DNA from: Candidatus Heimdallarchaeota archaeon
GTDB lineage: Archaea; Asgardarchaeota; Heimdallarchaeia; Heimdallarchaeales; Heimdallarchaeaceae
Length of the DNA stretch: 6,481 bases
NCBI GenBank assembly: GCA_030628305.1
Contig: DAOVRE010000091.1
Span: 1-6,481 of the forward strand
Reading direction: 5' to 3'
How positions within the stretch are numbered: the stretch's first letter is position 1; the number at the start of each line of letters is the position of its first letter. A program made the position numbers and the translations under genes. Below are positions 1 through 5,082 of this stretch, one piece after another. The notes beneath the pieces were generated by a model that saw only the letters and a list, made by a program, of their open reading frames with translations, had not been told where the DNA came from and did not search any database.

Positions 1-1185
1 AAAGAATTGAAGATAACTATCAACATCTTCTATCTTGAAATCTTTTTCTACAGCTTGTTGAGTTAAGATATCTATTCTATGTTCTCTTTGTCCTCCTGTA
101 GTAAGCTCTTGTCCCTTGTATAGTAAATCAAATGATTTGGTTAATCTTTGATCTTTATCGTCTTTCATGGTATAAAACGGTCTTACGTCCCATGGGTATT
201 GGTCGACGAAGACGAAATCCGATTTGTACTTCTCTTTGACATATTTACCAATTATTGTCTCAGCTTCAGCATCTAAATCTTCGTAAAGCTCTAATTCTTT
301 ACCTTCAGATTGTAGAATTTCATTACATTCTGGTATAGAAAGAATGGGCCATTCCTTTGGTTGGCTGTCGATAAACACACCTAATTCCTCAAAAGCTTGA
401 GTTTTATCCTTCTGTACTTTTTTAAGAGCATAACCAATGACACCTTGTAAAACATTCATAATGTCTTTTTGATTATCAATGTATGAAATTTCAAAATCAA
501 TTGACGTGTATTCACATAGATGTCGTGATGTGTGATGCTTTTCAGCTCGGAATGCTGGTCCAATTTCAAACACCCTCTCAAATCCTGCTATTAACATCAT
601 TTGTTTGTAAAACTGTGGTGATTGTGCAAGGAAAGCCTTTTTCCCAAAATACTCTATTTCAAAAACACTAGCTCCGCTTTCTGTTGCTGATCCTACTATT
701 TTTGGGGAAAAGAATTGCAAATAGTTATTTTTCATGAAGTATTCTTGAATTGCATAAGCTACAGCGCTTTCAATCTCAAATATTTGTGCAACTTTTCGAT
801 CCCTTAAATCTAGATAACGATAATCCAGTCTTTTGTCGATGTTGGTTTCAATTTTATCACCAATTGCAATAGGATACTCTTGAGCTCTTTTGTTTAGAAC
901 AATTATTTCTGAAGGTAGAATTTCTTTGCCTTTTGGAGCTGATTTATTCTCAACAATAGTCCCTTTTACTGCAATGATATCTCCTTCTTGGTAATCAATT
1001 TCAAATACTTCAGGAGTCACCTTTTTCTTTGGAAGAACTATTTGCACTAATCCTGTCCTGTCTTGGAGTTGAATGAATTTTAATCCACCAAGGTTTCTAA
1101 CTTGCTGAATCCAACCTGCAATAAAAATATCTTCTAGTCCATCAATGAAAATTTTCTCAACTGGTATCTTTTTCTGAAGGTTCAT
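1..1185 (-). CDS. aspS: Aspartyl-tRNA synthetase, archaeal type (C-terminus cut off by window edge)
   Basis: The enzyme charges tRNA-Asp (possibly also tRNA-Asn) with aspartate in the cytoplasm, using ATP. The reading frame is open from an ATG at 1185 to base 1, giving the first 395 residues; the class II motif 3 and roughly the last 40 residues lie outside the window. Residues 20-100 form the OB-fold anticodon-binding domain (AGWIQQVRNLGG, LQDRTGLVQIV). The class II catalytic core follows: motif 1 region SPKIVGSATESG (160-171), the aspartate-site loop AQSPQFYKQ (187-195), motif 2 FRAEKHHTSRH (212-222), then TSIDFE and the archaeal signature LTTGGQREHR (361-370). The SATESG and TTGGQREH strings favour AspRS over the related AsnRS. 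The start is supported by GAGGA seven bases upstream. Trp25 and Lys81 fall near positions reported to favour tRNA-Asp-specific (discriminating) enzymes; that reading is inference from memory. It is divergent from pyrH. Confidence 0.95.
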   Translation of the reverse strand, partial: MNLQKKIPVEKIFIDGLEDIFIAGWIQQVRNLGGLKFIQLQDRTGLVQIVLPKKKVTPEVFEIDYQEGDIIAVKGTIVENKSAPKGKEILPSEIIVLNKRAQEYPIAIGDKIETNIDKRLDYRYLDLRDRKVAQIFEIESAVAYAIQEYFMKNNYLQFFSPKIVGSATESGASVFEIEYFGKKAFLAQSPQFYKQMMLIAGFERVFEIGPAFRAEKHHTSRHLCEYTSIDFEISYIDNQKDIMNVLQGVIGYALKKVQKDKTQAFEELGVFIDSQPKEWPILSIPECNEILQSEGKELELYEDLDAEAETIIGKYVKEKYKSDFVFVDQYPWDVRPFYTMKDDKDQRLTKSFDLLYKGQELTTGGQREHRIDILTQQAVEKDFKIEDVDSYLQFF

Positions 1186-1192
1186 GTTGCAA

Positions 1193-1197
1193 TCCTC
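1193..1197 (-). promoter_or_regulatory. Shine-Dalgarno site of aspS
   Basis: On the minus strand GAGGA lies seven bases before the ATG at 1185. It supports that start codon and implies a transcript with a short leader, unlike the divergent pyrH. Confidence 0.6.
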
Positions 1198-1226
1198 AAT
1201 ATTTTGACTGATTTTCCGCAATTATG

Positions 1227-1239
1227 TTAAAAAAGTTTC
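1227..1239 (-). promoter_or_regulatory. Putative BRE/TATA promoter of aspS
   Basis: Read on the minus strand, GAAAC is followed by TTTTTTAA, resembling an archaeal purine-rich BRE plus TATA-like box. Its centre is about 46 bases before the aspS ATG, so a start site about 25 bases downstream would leave a leader of about 20 bases that includes the GAGGA site. This is consensus matching by eye in AT-rich DNA. Confidence 0.4.
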
Positions 1240-1255
1240 AGTTCTGAGTAGAACT
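1240..1255. repeat. Short inverted repeat between aspS and pyrH
   Basis: AGTTCT and AGAACT form perfect 6-base arms around a 4-base spacer (GAGT). It sits immediately upstream of the putative aspS BRE, where an operator could act. Arms of this length can arise by chance in about 150 bases, so regulation is only a possibility. Confidence 0.3.
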
Positions 1256-1297
1256 TGCTTTTAAAAACAATATTTTTGCCAATAAATCACCCTCATA

Positions 1298-1314
1298 GAA
1301 AAAACATTATTTAA
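1298..1314 (+). promoter_or_regulatory. Putative BRE/TATA promoter of pyrH
   Basis: GAAAAAA (BRE-like) at 1298-1304 is followed by TTATTTAA at 1307-1314. The TATA-like centre is about 30 bases before the pyrH ATG, placing the expected transcription start at or within a few bases of that ATG. Together with the lack of a Shine-Dalgarno sequence this predicts a leaderless mRNA. Confidence 0.45.
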
Positions 1315-1339
1315 CATGTAAGAATAATAGTCTTTAACG

Positions 1340-2035
1340 ATGTCTTCAAAGAAAATTGTTTTGAAATTGGGTGGATCTGTTTTTTACAAAGAAAATATGG
1401 TCTTAGAAGTTGATAGAGTTAAGGAGATTATTTCTATTATCAATACACTCCACGACGAAGGTAATGAAGTAGCAATTGTTGTTGGAGGAGGTAAACTAGC
1501 ACGAGTGATTATTCAAGCAAGTGATGTGCTTGGTCATGTGAATACTATCAAGGATATGTTAGCTGTAGAATCCACAAGAATCCATGCACTATTAATAATT
1601 GCCTCGTTGAAAGATAAAGCATACATGCTAGTTCCTCGCTCATTTGAAGAGGTTGGTAAGGCACTGTCTTCAGGTAAAATTGTTGTTACAGGGGGATTTC
1701 AACCAGGTCAGTCTACAAATGCAGTCTCAGCTTTGATTGCAGAGTATTGGGGCGCCGATCTTTTAATCAATCTAACAGACGTGGATAAAGTCTATGACAA
1801 AGATCCTAAGAAACATCCTGATGCAAAACCACTTGATACAATGACAACAGATGAGTTCATGAAAATTATTACCCAACAAGATGAAGAACCAGGTATATAC
1901 AATCTTTTTGATAGAGTTGGTTGTGAGATAGTTCATCGATCTAATATCAAACTTATTATAATAAATGGTTCCGATCCTAAAAATATCCTGAAAGCTGTAA
2001 AAGGTGAGACGGTAGGAACAGTAATTCATGGCTAG
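1340..2035 (+). CDS. pyrH: Uridylate (UMP) kinase, archaeal PyrH
   Basis: This cytoplasmic amino-acid-kinase-family enzyme phosphorylates UMP to UDP with ATP in pyrimidine nucleotide synthesis. The 231 residues match the usual archaeal length of about 225-230. Visible motifs are the N-terminal KLGGS phosphate loop (9-13), VVGGGKLAR (48-55), the nucleotide-site segment VTGGFQPGQSTNAVSALIAE (116-135) and the ATP-site segment LTDVDKVYDKDPKKHPDAK (145-163). The C-terminal half includes YNLFDRVGCEIVHRSNIK and ends GTVIHG, where the family normally ends, so the TAG stop is genuine. In many homologues an Asp follows the conserved Thr of the nucleotide segment; here it is Asn127. As I recall, crenarchaeal homologues also vary there, so activity is probably retained. 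No Shine-Dalgarno sequence precedes the ATG. The gene is divergent from aspS and convergent with prf1. Confidence 0.93.
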   Translation: MSSKKIVLKLGGSVFYKENMVLEVDRVKEIISIINTLHDEGNEVAIVVGGGKLARVIIQASDVLGHVNTIKDMLAVESTRIHALLIIASLKDKAYMLVPRSFEEVGKALSSGKIVVTGGFQPGQSTNAVSALIAEYWGADLLINLTDVDKVYDKDPKKHPDAKPLDTMTTDEFMKIITQQDEEPGIYNLFDRVGCEIVHRSNIKLIIINGSDPKNILKAVKGETVGTVIHG

Positions 2036-2064
2036 AAGGGTTTGGAAGTTTAATCTCCCTACAA

Positions 2065-2072
2065 TTTTTTTT
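2065..2072 (+). terminator. Possible poly-T terminator of pyrH
   Basis: A run of eight T begins 30 bases after the pyrH TAG, in the 39-base gap before the convergent prf1 stop codon. Archaeal transcription often ends at such T tracts without a hairpin. I saw no stem before it. Confidence 0.4.
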
Positions 2073-2074
2073 GT

Positions 2075-3349
2075 TTAATATTCATCGTACAATTTGTATC
2101 TGAGTATTGCAGCGATTCCACCAAAAGCACCATATAACATCGCCCCGTCTTCATGAGCCGTTGAAATTACTTCTAAACGAGCTCCAGTGTTTTCAGCTAA
2201 TTCATTCAATTCTGTAATGAGATCGGTTTCTTTTCCGATAAAAAGTTTTGATTCAGCACATTGAGGACATTTTCTATCTGAGATTTTTTTGGAGAAATTA
2301 TTGTATTCTTTTGTTCTAACAGATTCAGTAACTGAGTAATCACAACCATCACAATTTATTTCCATATTAACGCGATCAACATCGTCACTTACGAGAACGA
2401 TCTCAACTGCAGCTTTTTCTAAAGCAATTTTTACTTGTTTCTCACCATAAGTTGCTAAACCAGTATCCTTTCCAAGGTGCTCCAAGAATTTTTTCATCAA
2501 AACTCTTTCCTTAACCAACTCGAAATCAGATAATTTGTCTTCAGCCCTTTCTAAGAGTTCTCGTATGCCTACTTCACCTGTATAACCCACGTCGAAAATT
2601 CCTATCACTTTTTCTCGTAACCGATAATCAATTTCCTTGCTTTCTAAGAATTCTGTTTTAGAAAGCGCCGGTCCCCCAACAACAATTCCTTCAACTGGAA
2701 AGTCTTCTAGATAGATTTTATTCATCATTTCCGAGACTTTTCCATACCATCTTTGGGCGGCTTCTTCAGTTAATCTTTGAAAACGTGCCTGTGACTGACC
2801 ACCCATTTTGTGTTTGCCAGGAACATTTGATTCTTCATCTCTAATAATATCAAGTCGAGGACCTTGAACTATGGCTAAGGTGGCACCACCTCTAGCTACT
2901 AAAGCTAGGCCATATCTTGTTTTACTTTCTAACATCTCTTTAATATGATTTATGTGAAAAACATTATCACAGAGATACAATTTTATCGAAACTGGTTCTG
3001 GTGGGTCAATCATAAAGAATTCCACCTTATTACCTTGTGTTATCCCGCAGAAAATAGCTACCCCGTTCTCTCCCGAGTCAGGGATATTCTTTATTCTTGA
3101 TATAATAGATGAAAGAGCAGCTTGTACAGCTTTGCCTGTGCTTTTGTCTTTGATATTTGTGGCTGTCCCGTATTCATCCCTGAGTTGGGATGTGATATCC
3201 GAAATTCTTGTTTTGGGTGGAATATAAATTGTAACAAGGCTTGTTGACATGTTAAAACTACGCTTTGCTTCGAGTTTCTCTATTTCATGTTTGAGCATGT
3301 AACGTTCAACTGAGGACCTTTTATCTTCTTGATTGTTCTGTTTTGACAT
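2075..3349 (-). CDS. prf1: Peptide chain release factor aRF1
   Basis: This class-1 release factor (eRF1/Pelota family) reads stop codons in the ribosomal A site and triggers peptidyl-tRNA hydrolysis. Its 424 residues are close to the usual archaeal length. The N-terminal decoding domain holds TATNIKD (62-68) where the family has TASNIKS, and the YxCxxxF motif as YLCDNVF (125-131). The middle domain has the catalytic GGQ (183-185) within KHKMGGQSQARFQR. The C-terminal domain keeps four cysteines (C333, C336, C361, C364) as two CxxC pairs, the probable zinc-binding mini-domain of archaeal members, and ends with HEDGAMLYGAFGGIAAILRY. Oddities are Asp68 instead of Ser and Gly72 where archaeal members usually have Arg in NIKSxxTR. 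Stops in this window include TAA, TAG and TGA, so no recoding is apparent. The ATG at 3349 has GAGGAAG five bases upstream. Confidence 0.96.
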   Translation of the reverse strand: MSKQNNQEDKRSSVERYMLKHEIEKLEAKRSFNMSTSLVTIYIPPKTRISDITSQLRDEYGTATNIKDKSTGKAVQAALSSIISRIKNIPDSGENGVAIFCGITQGNKVEFFMIDPPEPVSIKLYLCDNVFHINHIKEMLESKTRYGLALVARGGATLAIVQGPRLDIIRDEESNVPGKHKMGGQSQARFQRLTEEAAQRWYGKVSEMMNKIYLEDFPVEGIVVGGPALSKTEFLESKEIDYRLREKVIGIFDVGYTGEVGIRELLERAEDKLSDFELVKERVLMKKFLEHLGKDTGLATYGEKQVKIALEKAAVEIVLVSDDVDRVNMEINCDGCDYSVTESVRTKEYNNFSKKISDRKCPQCAESKLFIGKETDLITELNELAENTGARLEVISTAHEDGAMLYGAFGGIAAILRYKLYDEY

Positions 3350-3354
3350 GATGT

Positions 3355-3361
3355 CTTCCTC
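3355..3361 (-). promoter_or_regulatory. Shine-Dalgarno site of prf1
   Basis: GAGGAAG on the minus strand, five bases before the ATG at 3349, supports that start. Confidence 0.6.
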
Positions 3362-3393
3362 GGTGATGGTCTAGGTTAAATTTCTATTAGTAT

Positions 3394-3407
3394 CTAAATA
3401 AGTTCCT
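3394..3407 (-). promoter_or_regulatory. Putative BRE/TATA promoter of prf1
   Basis: On the minus strand AGGAAC precedes TTATTTAG, a BRE/TATA-like arrangement centred about 49 bases before the prf1 ATG. A leader of roughly 20 bases carrying the GAGGAAG site would result. A second AT-rich candidate (CTTATTTTAAG) lies near 3418-3428, so the assignment is tentative. Confidence 0.35.
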
Positions 3408-3493
3408 TGATTTAGCACTTAAAATAAGGAAAGTGGTTTTATTATTATTATTTTTGTTCCATACTCTTTTTTCAGAAATATTTTTAGAAAGAT

Positions 3494-3499
3494 AAAGGA
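3494..3499 (+). promoter_or_regulatory. Shine-Dalgarno-like site of the winged-helix gene
   Basis: AAAGGA lies nine bases before the ATG at 3509. The codon directly before that ATG is TAA in frame, so the protein cannot start earlier. The next in-frame ATG (3518) has GAGG only three bases away, too close to be convincing. Confidence 0.4.
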
Positions 3500-3508
3500 A
3501 TATGTTAA

Positions 3509-3772
3509 ATGAGGAATATGTTAGAAAAAACCAAAATAATTATTGACGTTTTAGATATTTTTGTATCTTTAAAGAGAGGATTGACTCTAACTGATATCAA
3601 TTTTCAACTGAACAACATCTATGCATCTCATGGTAAAACAGTTGATCAACAATTATTAATTGAAGTTATCAATGAACTTACAACTGATGGCTATCTAAAA
3701 ACCTTCAAAGTAGGATCTCTTGACAGCTGGAAAATAACTGAAGAGGGAGAAGATCACTTCTATGATTTGTGA
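3509..3772 (+). CDS. Small winged-helix-like protein, possible DNA-binding regulator
   Basis: I do not recognise a named family. The 87-residue product begins with a helix (EKTKIIIDVLDIFVSLKRG), continues with LTLTDINFQLNNIYASHGKTVDQQLLIEVINELTTDGYLKTF, and ends with WKITEEGEDHFYDL. A helix, a turn, a second helix, then (I/L)xxLxxDGYL followed by a hairpin and an ITEEGE helix is typical of stand-alone winged helix-turn-helix domains of the PadR/ArsR-like fold. No membrane segment or cysteine is present. It ends with TGA 24 bases before the ATG of the cupin gene on the same strand, so the two are probably co-transcribed. A transcriptional regulator, or a protein-interaction winged helix, are both possible; the fold is inferred from pattern only. 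Confidence 0.65.
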   Translation: MRNMLEKTKIIIDVLDIFVSLKRGLTLTDINFQLNNIYASHGKTVDQQLLIEVINELTTDGYLKTFKVGSLDSWKITEEGEDHFYDL

Positions 3773-3784
3773 TAATTGATTAGA

Positions 3785-3790
3785 AGGAAG
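3785..3790 (+). promoter_or_regulatory. Shine-Dalgarno site that decides the cupin start
   Basis: AGGAAG lies six bases before the ATG at 3797. An in-frame TTG at 3776 would add seven basic residues (MIRRKRT) but would place this site inside the coding region, so the ATG is preferred. Confidence 0.55.
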
Positions 3791-3796
3791 AGAACA

Positions 3797-4552
3797 ATGG
3801 ACTTGCGGGATGTCTTGGGATTATCAATTGAAAGTAATGAACTCACTATAGCATATAATGATGCAGAGATAACCTCAAAATCACTTTTTATTCAAAATTT
3901 GGTGGAACATAACCGAATTTTAGAAATAGATAAAAATGAAACTGGAAAGGATTTAGAGGTTTACAGAACATATGACGGAATCAGAAAGATTCAAGACAAA
4001 GAATTATGGAATGATATCGAGTATTCTATAATAATTTTACAATCAGGTCAATTAAATGGAAGGTATTTCAATACAATTGGTTACTACAGATCATTTGCTG
4101 AAAATGGCTATCGTTATCCTGAAATATTTCAACTCGCAGAAGGCTATGCAGAGTTTTTGCTTCAACATCCAAGAGAAAATCATGAACAAATTAAGGATGT
4201 TGTTGTTATTAGAATGCAGAAATATGACATACTTGTTGTTCCTCCTTCTTATGGTGTAACAATTATTAATCCTAGTGACAAGAAATCAATTATCTCTAGA
4301 ATCCGCGCTTCTGACGCTGAAGAAATTAAAGAGCCTTATCACATTACTAAAGGAGGTTGCTACTACAGACTTGCGGAAGAGAAATGGGATTACAATCCTG
4401 ATTATGAAGAGATTCCTAATCTAAGGCTTGGTGAACCACAAAACAAGTGGAAATCTTTGAAAAGAGGGATCCCAATCTACACCTCATATGTTTACAATCC
4501 GCGCTATTTTAAATCGTTAATAGAACCTGATCCAAGTTTATTTAATCTATAA
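3797..4552 (+). CDS. Cupin related to glucose-6-phosphate isomerase, metal ligands mostly lost
   Basis: The 251-residue product resembles the cupin-type glucose-6-phosphate isomerase family (archaeal/bacterial PGI, Pfam GPI). Matching landmarks are EVYRTYDGI (54-62), the start of the cupin barrel with GRYFNTIGYYR (88-98), YPEIFQLAEGYAEFLLQ (107-123), VVVIRMQKYDILVVPPSYG (135-153), TIINPSD (155-161), then GGCYYRL, YNPDYEEIPNLRL and a C-terminal IPIYTSYVYNPRYFKSLIEPD, as in longer family members. In active enzymes the metal is held by two His in GHYH, a Glu in YPE and a His in PPxYGH. Here these positions read Tyr96, Arg98, Glu109 and Val154, so three of four ligands are missing. I infer a non-catalytic or changed function, perhaps binding of a sugar phosphate or other ligand. 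It follows the small winged-helix gene by 24 bases and converges with rnp1 (13-base gap). Family assignment is from recalled motifs, not a search. Confidence 0.7.
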   Translation: MDLRDVLGLSIESNELTIAYNDAEITSKSLFIQNLVEHNRILEIDKNETGKDLEVYRTYDGIRKIQDKELWNDIEYSIIILQSGQLNGRYFNTIGYYRSFAENGYRYPEIFQLAEGYAEFLLQHPRENHEQIKDVVVIRMQKYDILVVPPSYGVTIINPSDKKSIISRIRASDAEEIKEPYHITKGGCYYRLAEEKWDYNPDYEEIPNLRLGEPQNKWKSLKRGIPIYTSYVYNPRYFKSLIEPDPSLFNL

Positions 4553-4565
4553 ATTGCTAAATTTA

Positions 4566-4874
4566 TCACCAAGAAAGCATTCTTTTCTTTATTCTCGCCT
4601 CTGGCAGCCCGCTCAAAACATTGCCATCTATGATATAATCCGAACCATCGCTTAATTGTATTTTGAAAACATTGCCCCTTTTTTGGATAGAGACATCTTT
4701 CTTCAAAGTTCGAATTATTATCATATTTCCTGTTTCACTAATGATTGTTCCTTTTACTCCCTCTAATTCTTTTGAGGAACATTTTAAAATTTCAATAGGT
4801 AGTCCTTCAATACTAGTTGCTAGGTCTCCCCAAATTTTGAGAATCTTACTCGCTTTACCTGTATTAGGTTTCAT
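4566..4874 (-). CDS. rnp1: RNase P protein component 1 (Rpp29/POP4 family)
   Basis: This protein subunit of archaeal RNase P helps the catalytic RNA remove 5' leaders from precursor tRNAs. The 102-residue product carries the Sm-like barrel landmarks of the family: LPIEILKCSSKELEGVKG (25-42), TIISETGNMIIIRT (43-56), a basic turn, KRGNVFKIQLSDG (65-77), and the end signature IIDGNVLSGLPEARIKKRM (81-99). A location directly after uL29 is the normal archaeal context. The ATG overlaps the uL29 TAA stop by one base (TAATG), pointing to coupled translation; GATGAG upstream is a weak ribosome-binding candidate. In most archaea uS17 and uL14 follow; here the cluster stops, and the next gene is convergent. 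Confidence 0.92.
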   Translation of the reverse strand: MKPNTGKASKILKIWGDLATSIEGLPIEILKCSSKELEGVKGTIISETGNMIIIRTLKKDVSIQKRGNVFKIQLSDGSDYIIDGNVLSGLPEARIKKRMLSW

Positions 4875-5077
4875 TAAATCTCATCTAATTCAGTCATGAT
4901 AGAGAGAATTCTAGCAATTGCTTTTTTATACTCTTGAATCTGACCAGGATTCTGTATTGACCCACCTGAAGCAAGTTCTGATTTAACGGTGAAGAGTTTT
5001 TGTTTGAATTCTTCTAACTTTCGTATTCGTTGTTCCTTATTCATTTTCCTGACTTCACTAGAACGTATTAGAACCAT
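4874..5077 (-). CDS. rpmC: 50S ribosomal protein uL29 (L29)
   Basis: This small helical protein of the large subunit sits near the exit tunnel. The 67 residues begin MVLIRSSEVRKM and contain the family core: KEQRIRKLEEFKQKLFTVK, then LASGGSIQNPGQIQEYKKAIARI, corresponding to the typical LATGGxIENPGRIRExRRxIARI. I chose the ATG at 5077 over an in-frame GTG at 5086. The ATG lies behind the GAGGAG end of rpsC at normal distance, while the GTG overlaps the rpsC stop and would add only three residues. It is five bases downstream of rpsC and overlaps rnp1 by one base. No SUI1/eIF1 gene separates it from rnp1, as happens in some archaea. Confidence 0.93.
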   Translation of the reverse strand: MVLIRSSEVRKMNKEQRIRKLEEFKQKLFTVKSELASGGSIQNPGQIQEYKKAIARILSIMTELDEI

Positions 5078-5082
5078 AATTA

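Noticed and set aside
483..671. 62-codon plus-strand open frame
   Set aside because: It lies entirely inside aspS on the opposite strand, has no recognisable motif, and the aspS frame here carries conserved catalytic segments.
1772..2029. 85-codon minus-strand open frame
   Set aside because: Antisense shadow of the conserved C-terminal half of pyrH.
2033..2056. TAG of pyrH considered as a reassigned or read-through codon because of the NIKD motif in aRF1
   Set aside because: The protein is complete at the TAG (GTVIHG, the usual family end), and reading on would add only five residues before a TAA.
3403..3431. TTCCTT and AAGGAA arms separated by 17 bases between prf1 and the winged-helix gene, considered as an operator or hairpin
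   Set aside because: Six-base arms with a long spacer in AT-rich intergenic DNA are expected by chance, and extension breaks at once on both sides.
4056..4259. 67-codon plus-strand frame with a hydrophobic end
   Set aside because: Overlaps the cupin barrel in another frame; the cupin frame carries the family motifs, so this is a shadow.
4580..4594. T-rich stretch just after the cupin gene considered as its terminator
   Set aside because: It lies within the rnp1 coding region, is interrupted by C and A, and no uninterrupted T tract or hairpin supports it; termination there remains possible but unsupported.
4663..4899. 78-codon plus-strand frame
   Set aside because: Antisense to rnp1, which has clear Rpp29 landmarks; the hydrophobic appearance comes from reading that AT-rich gene backwards.
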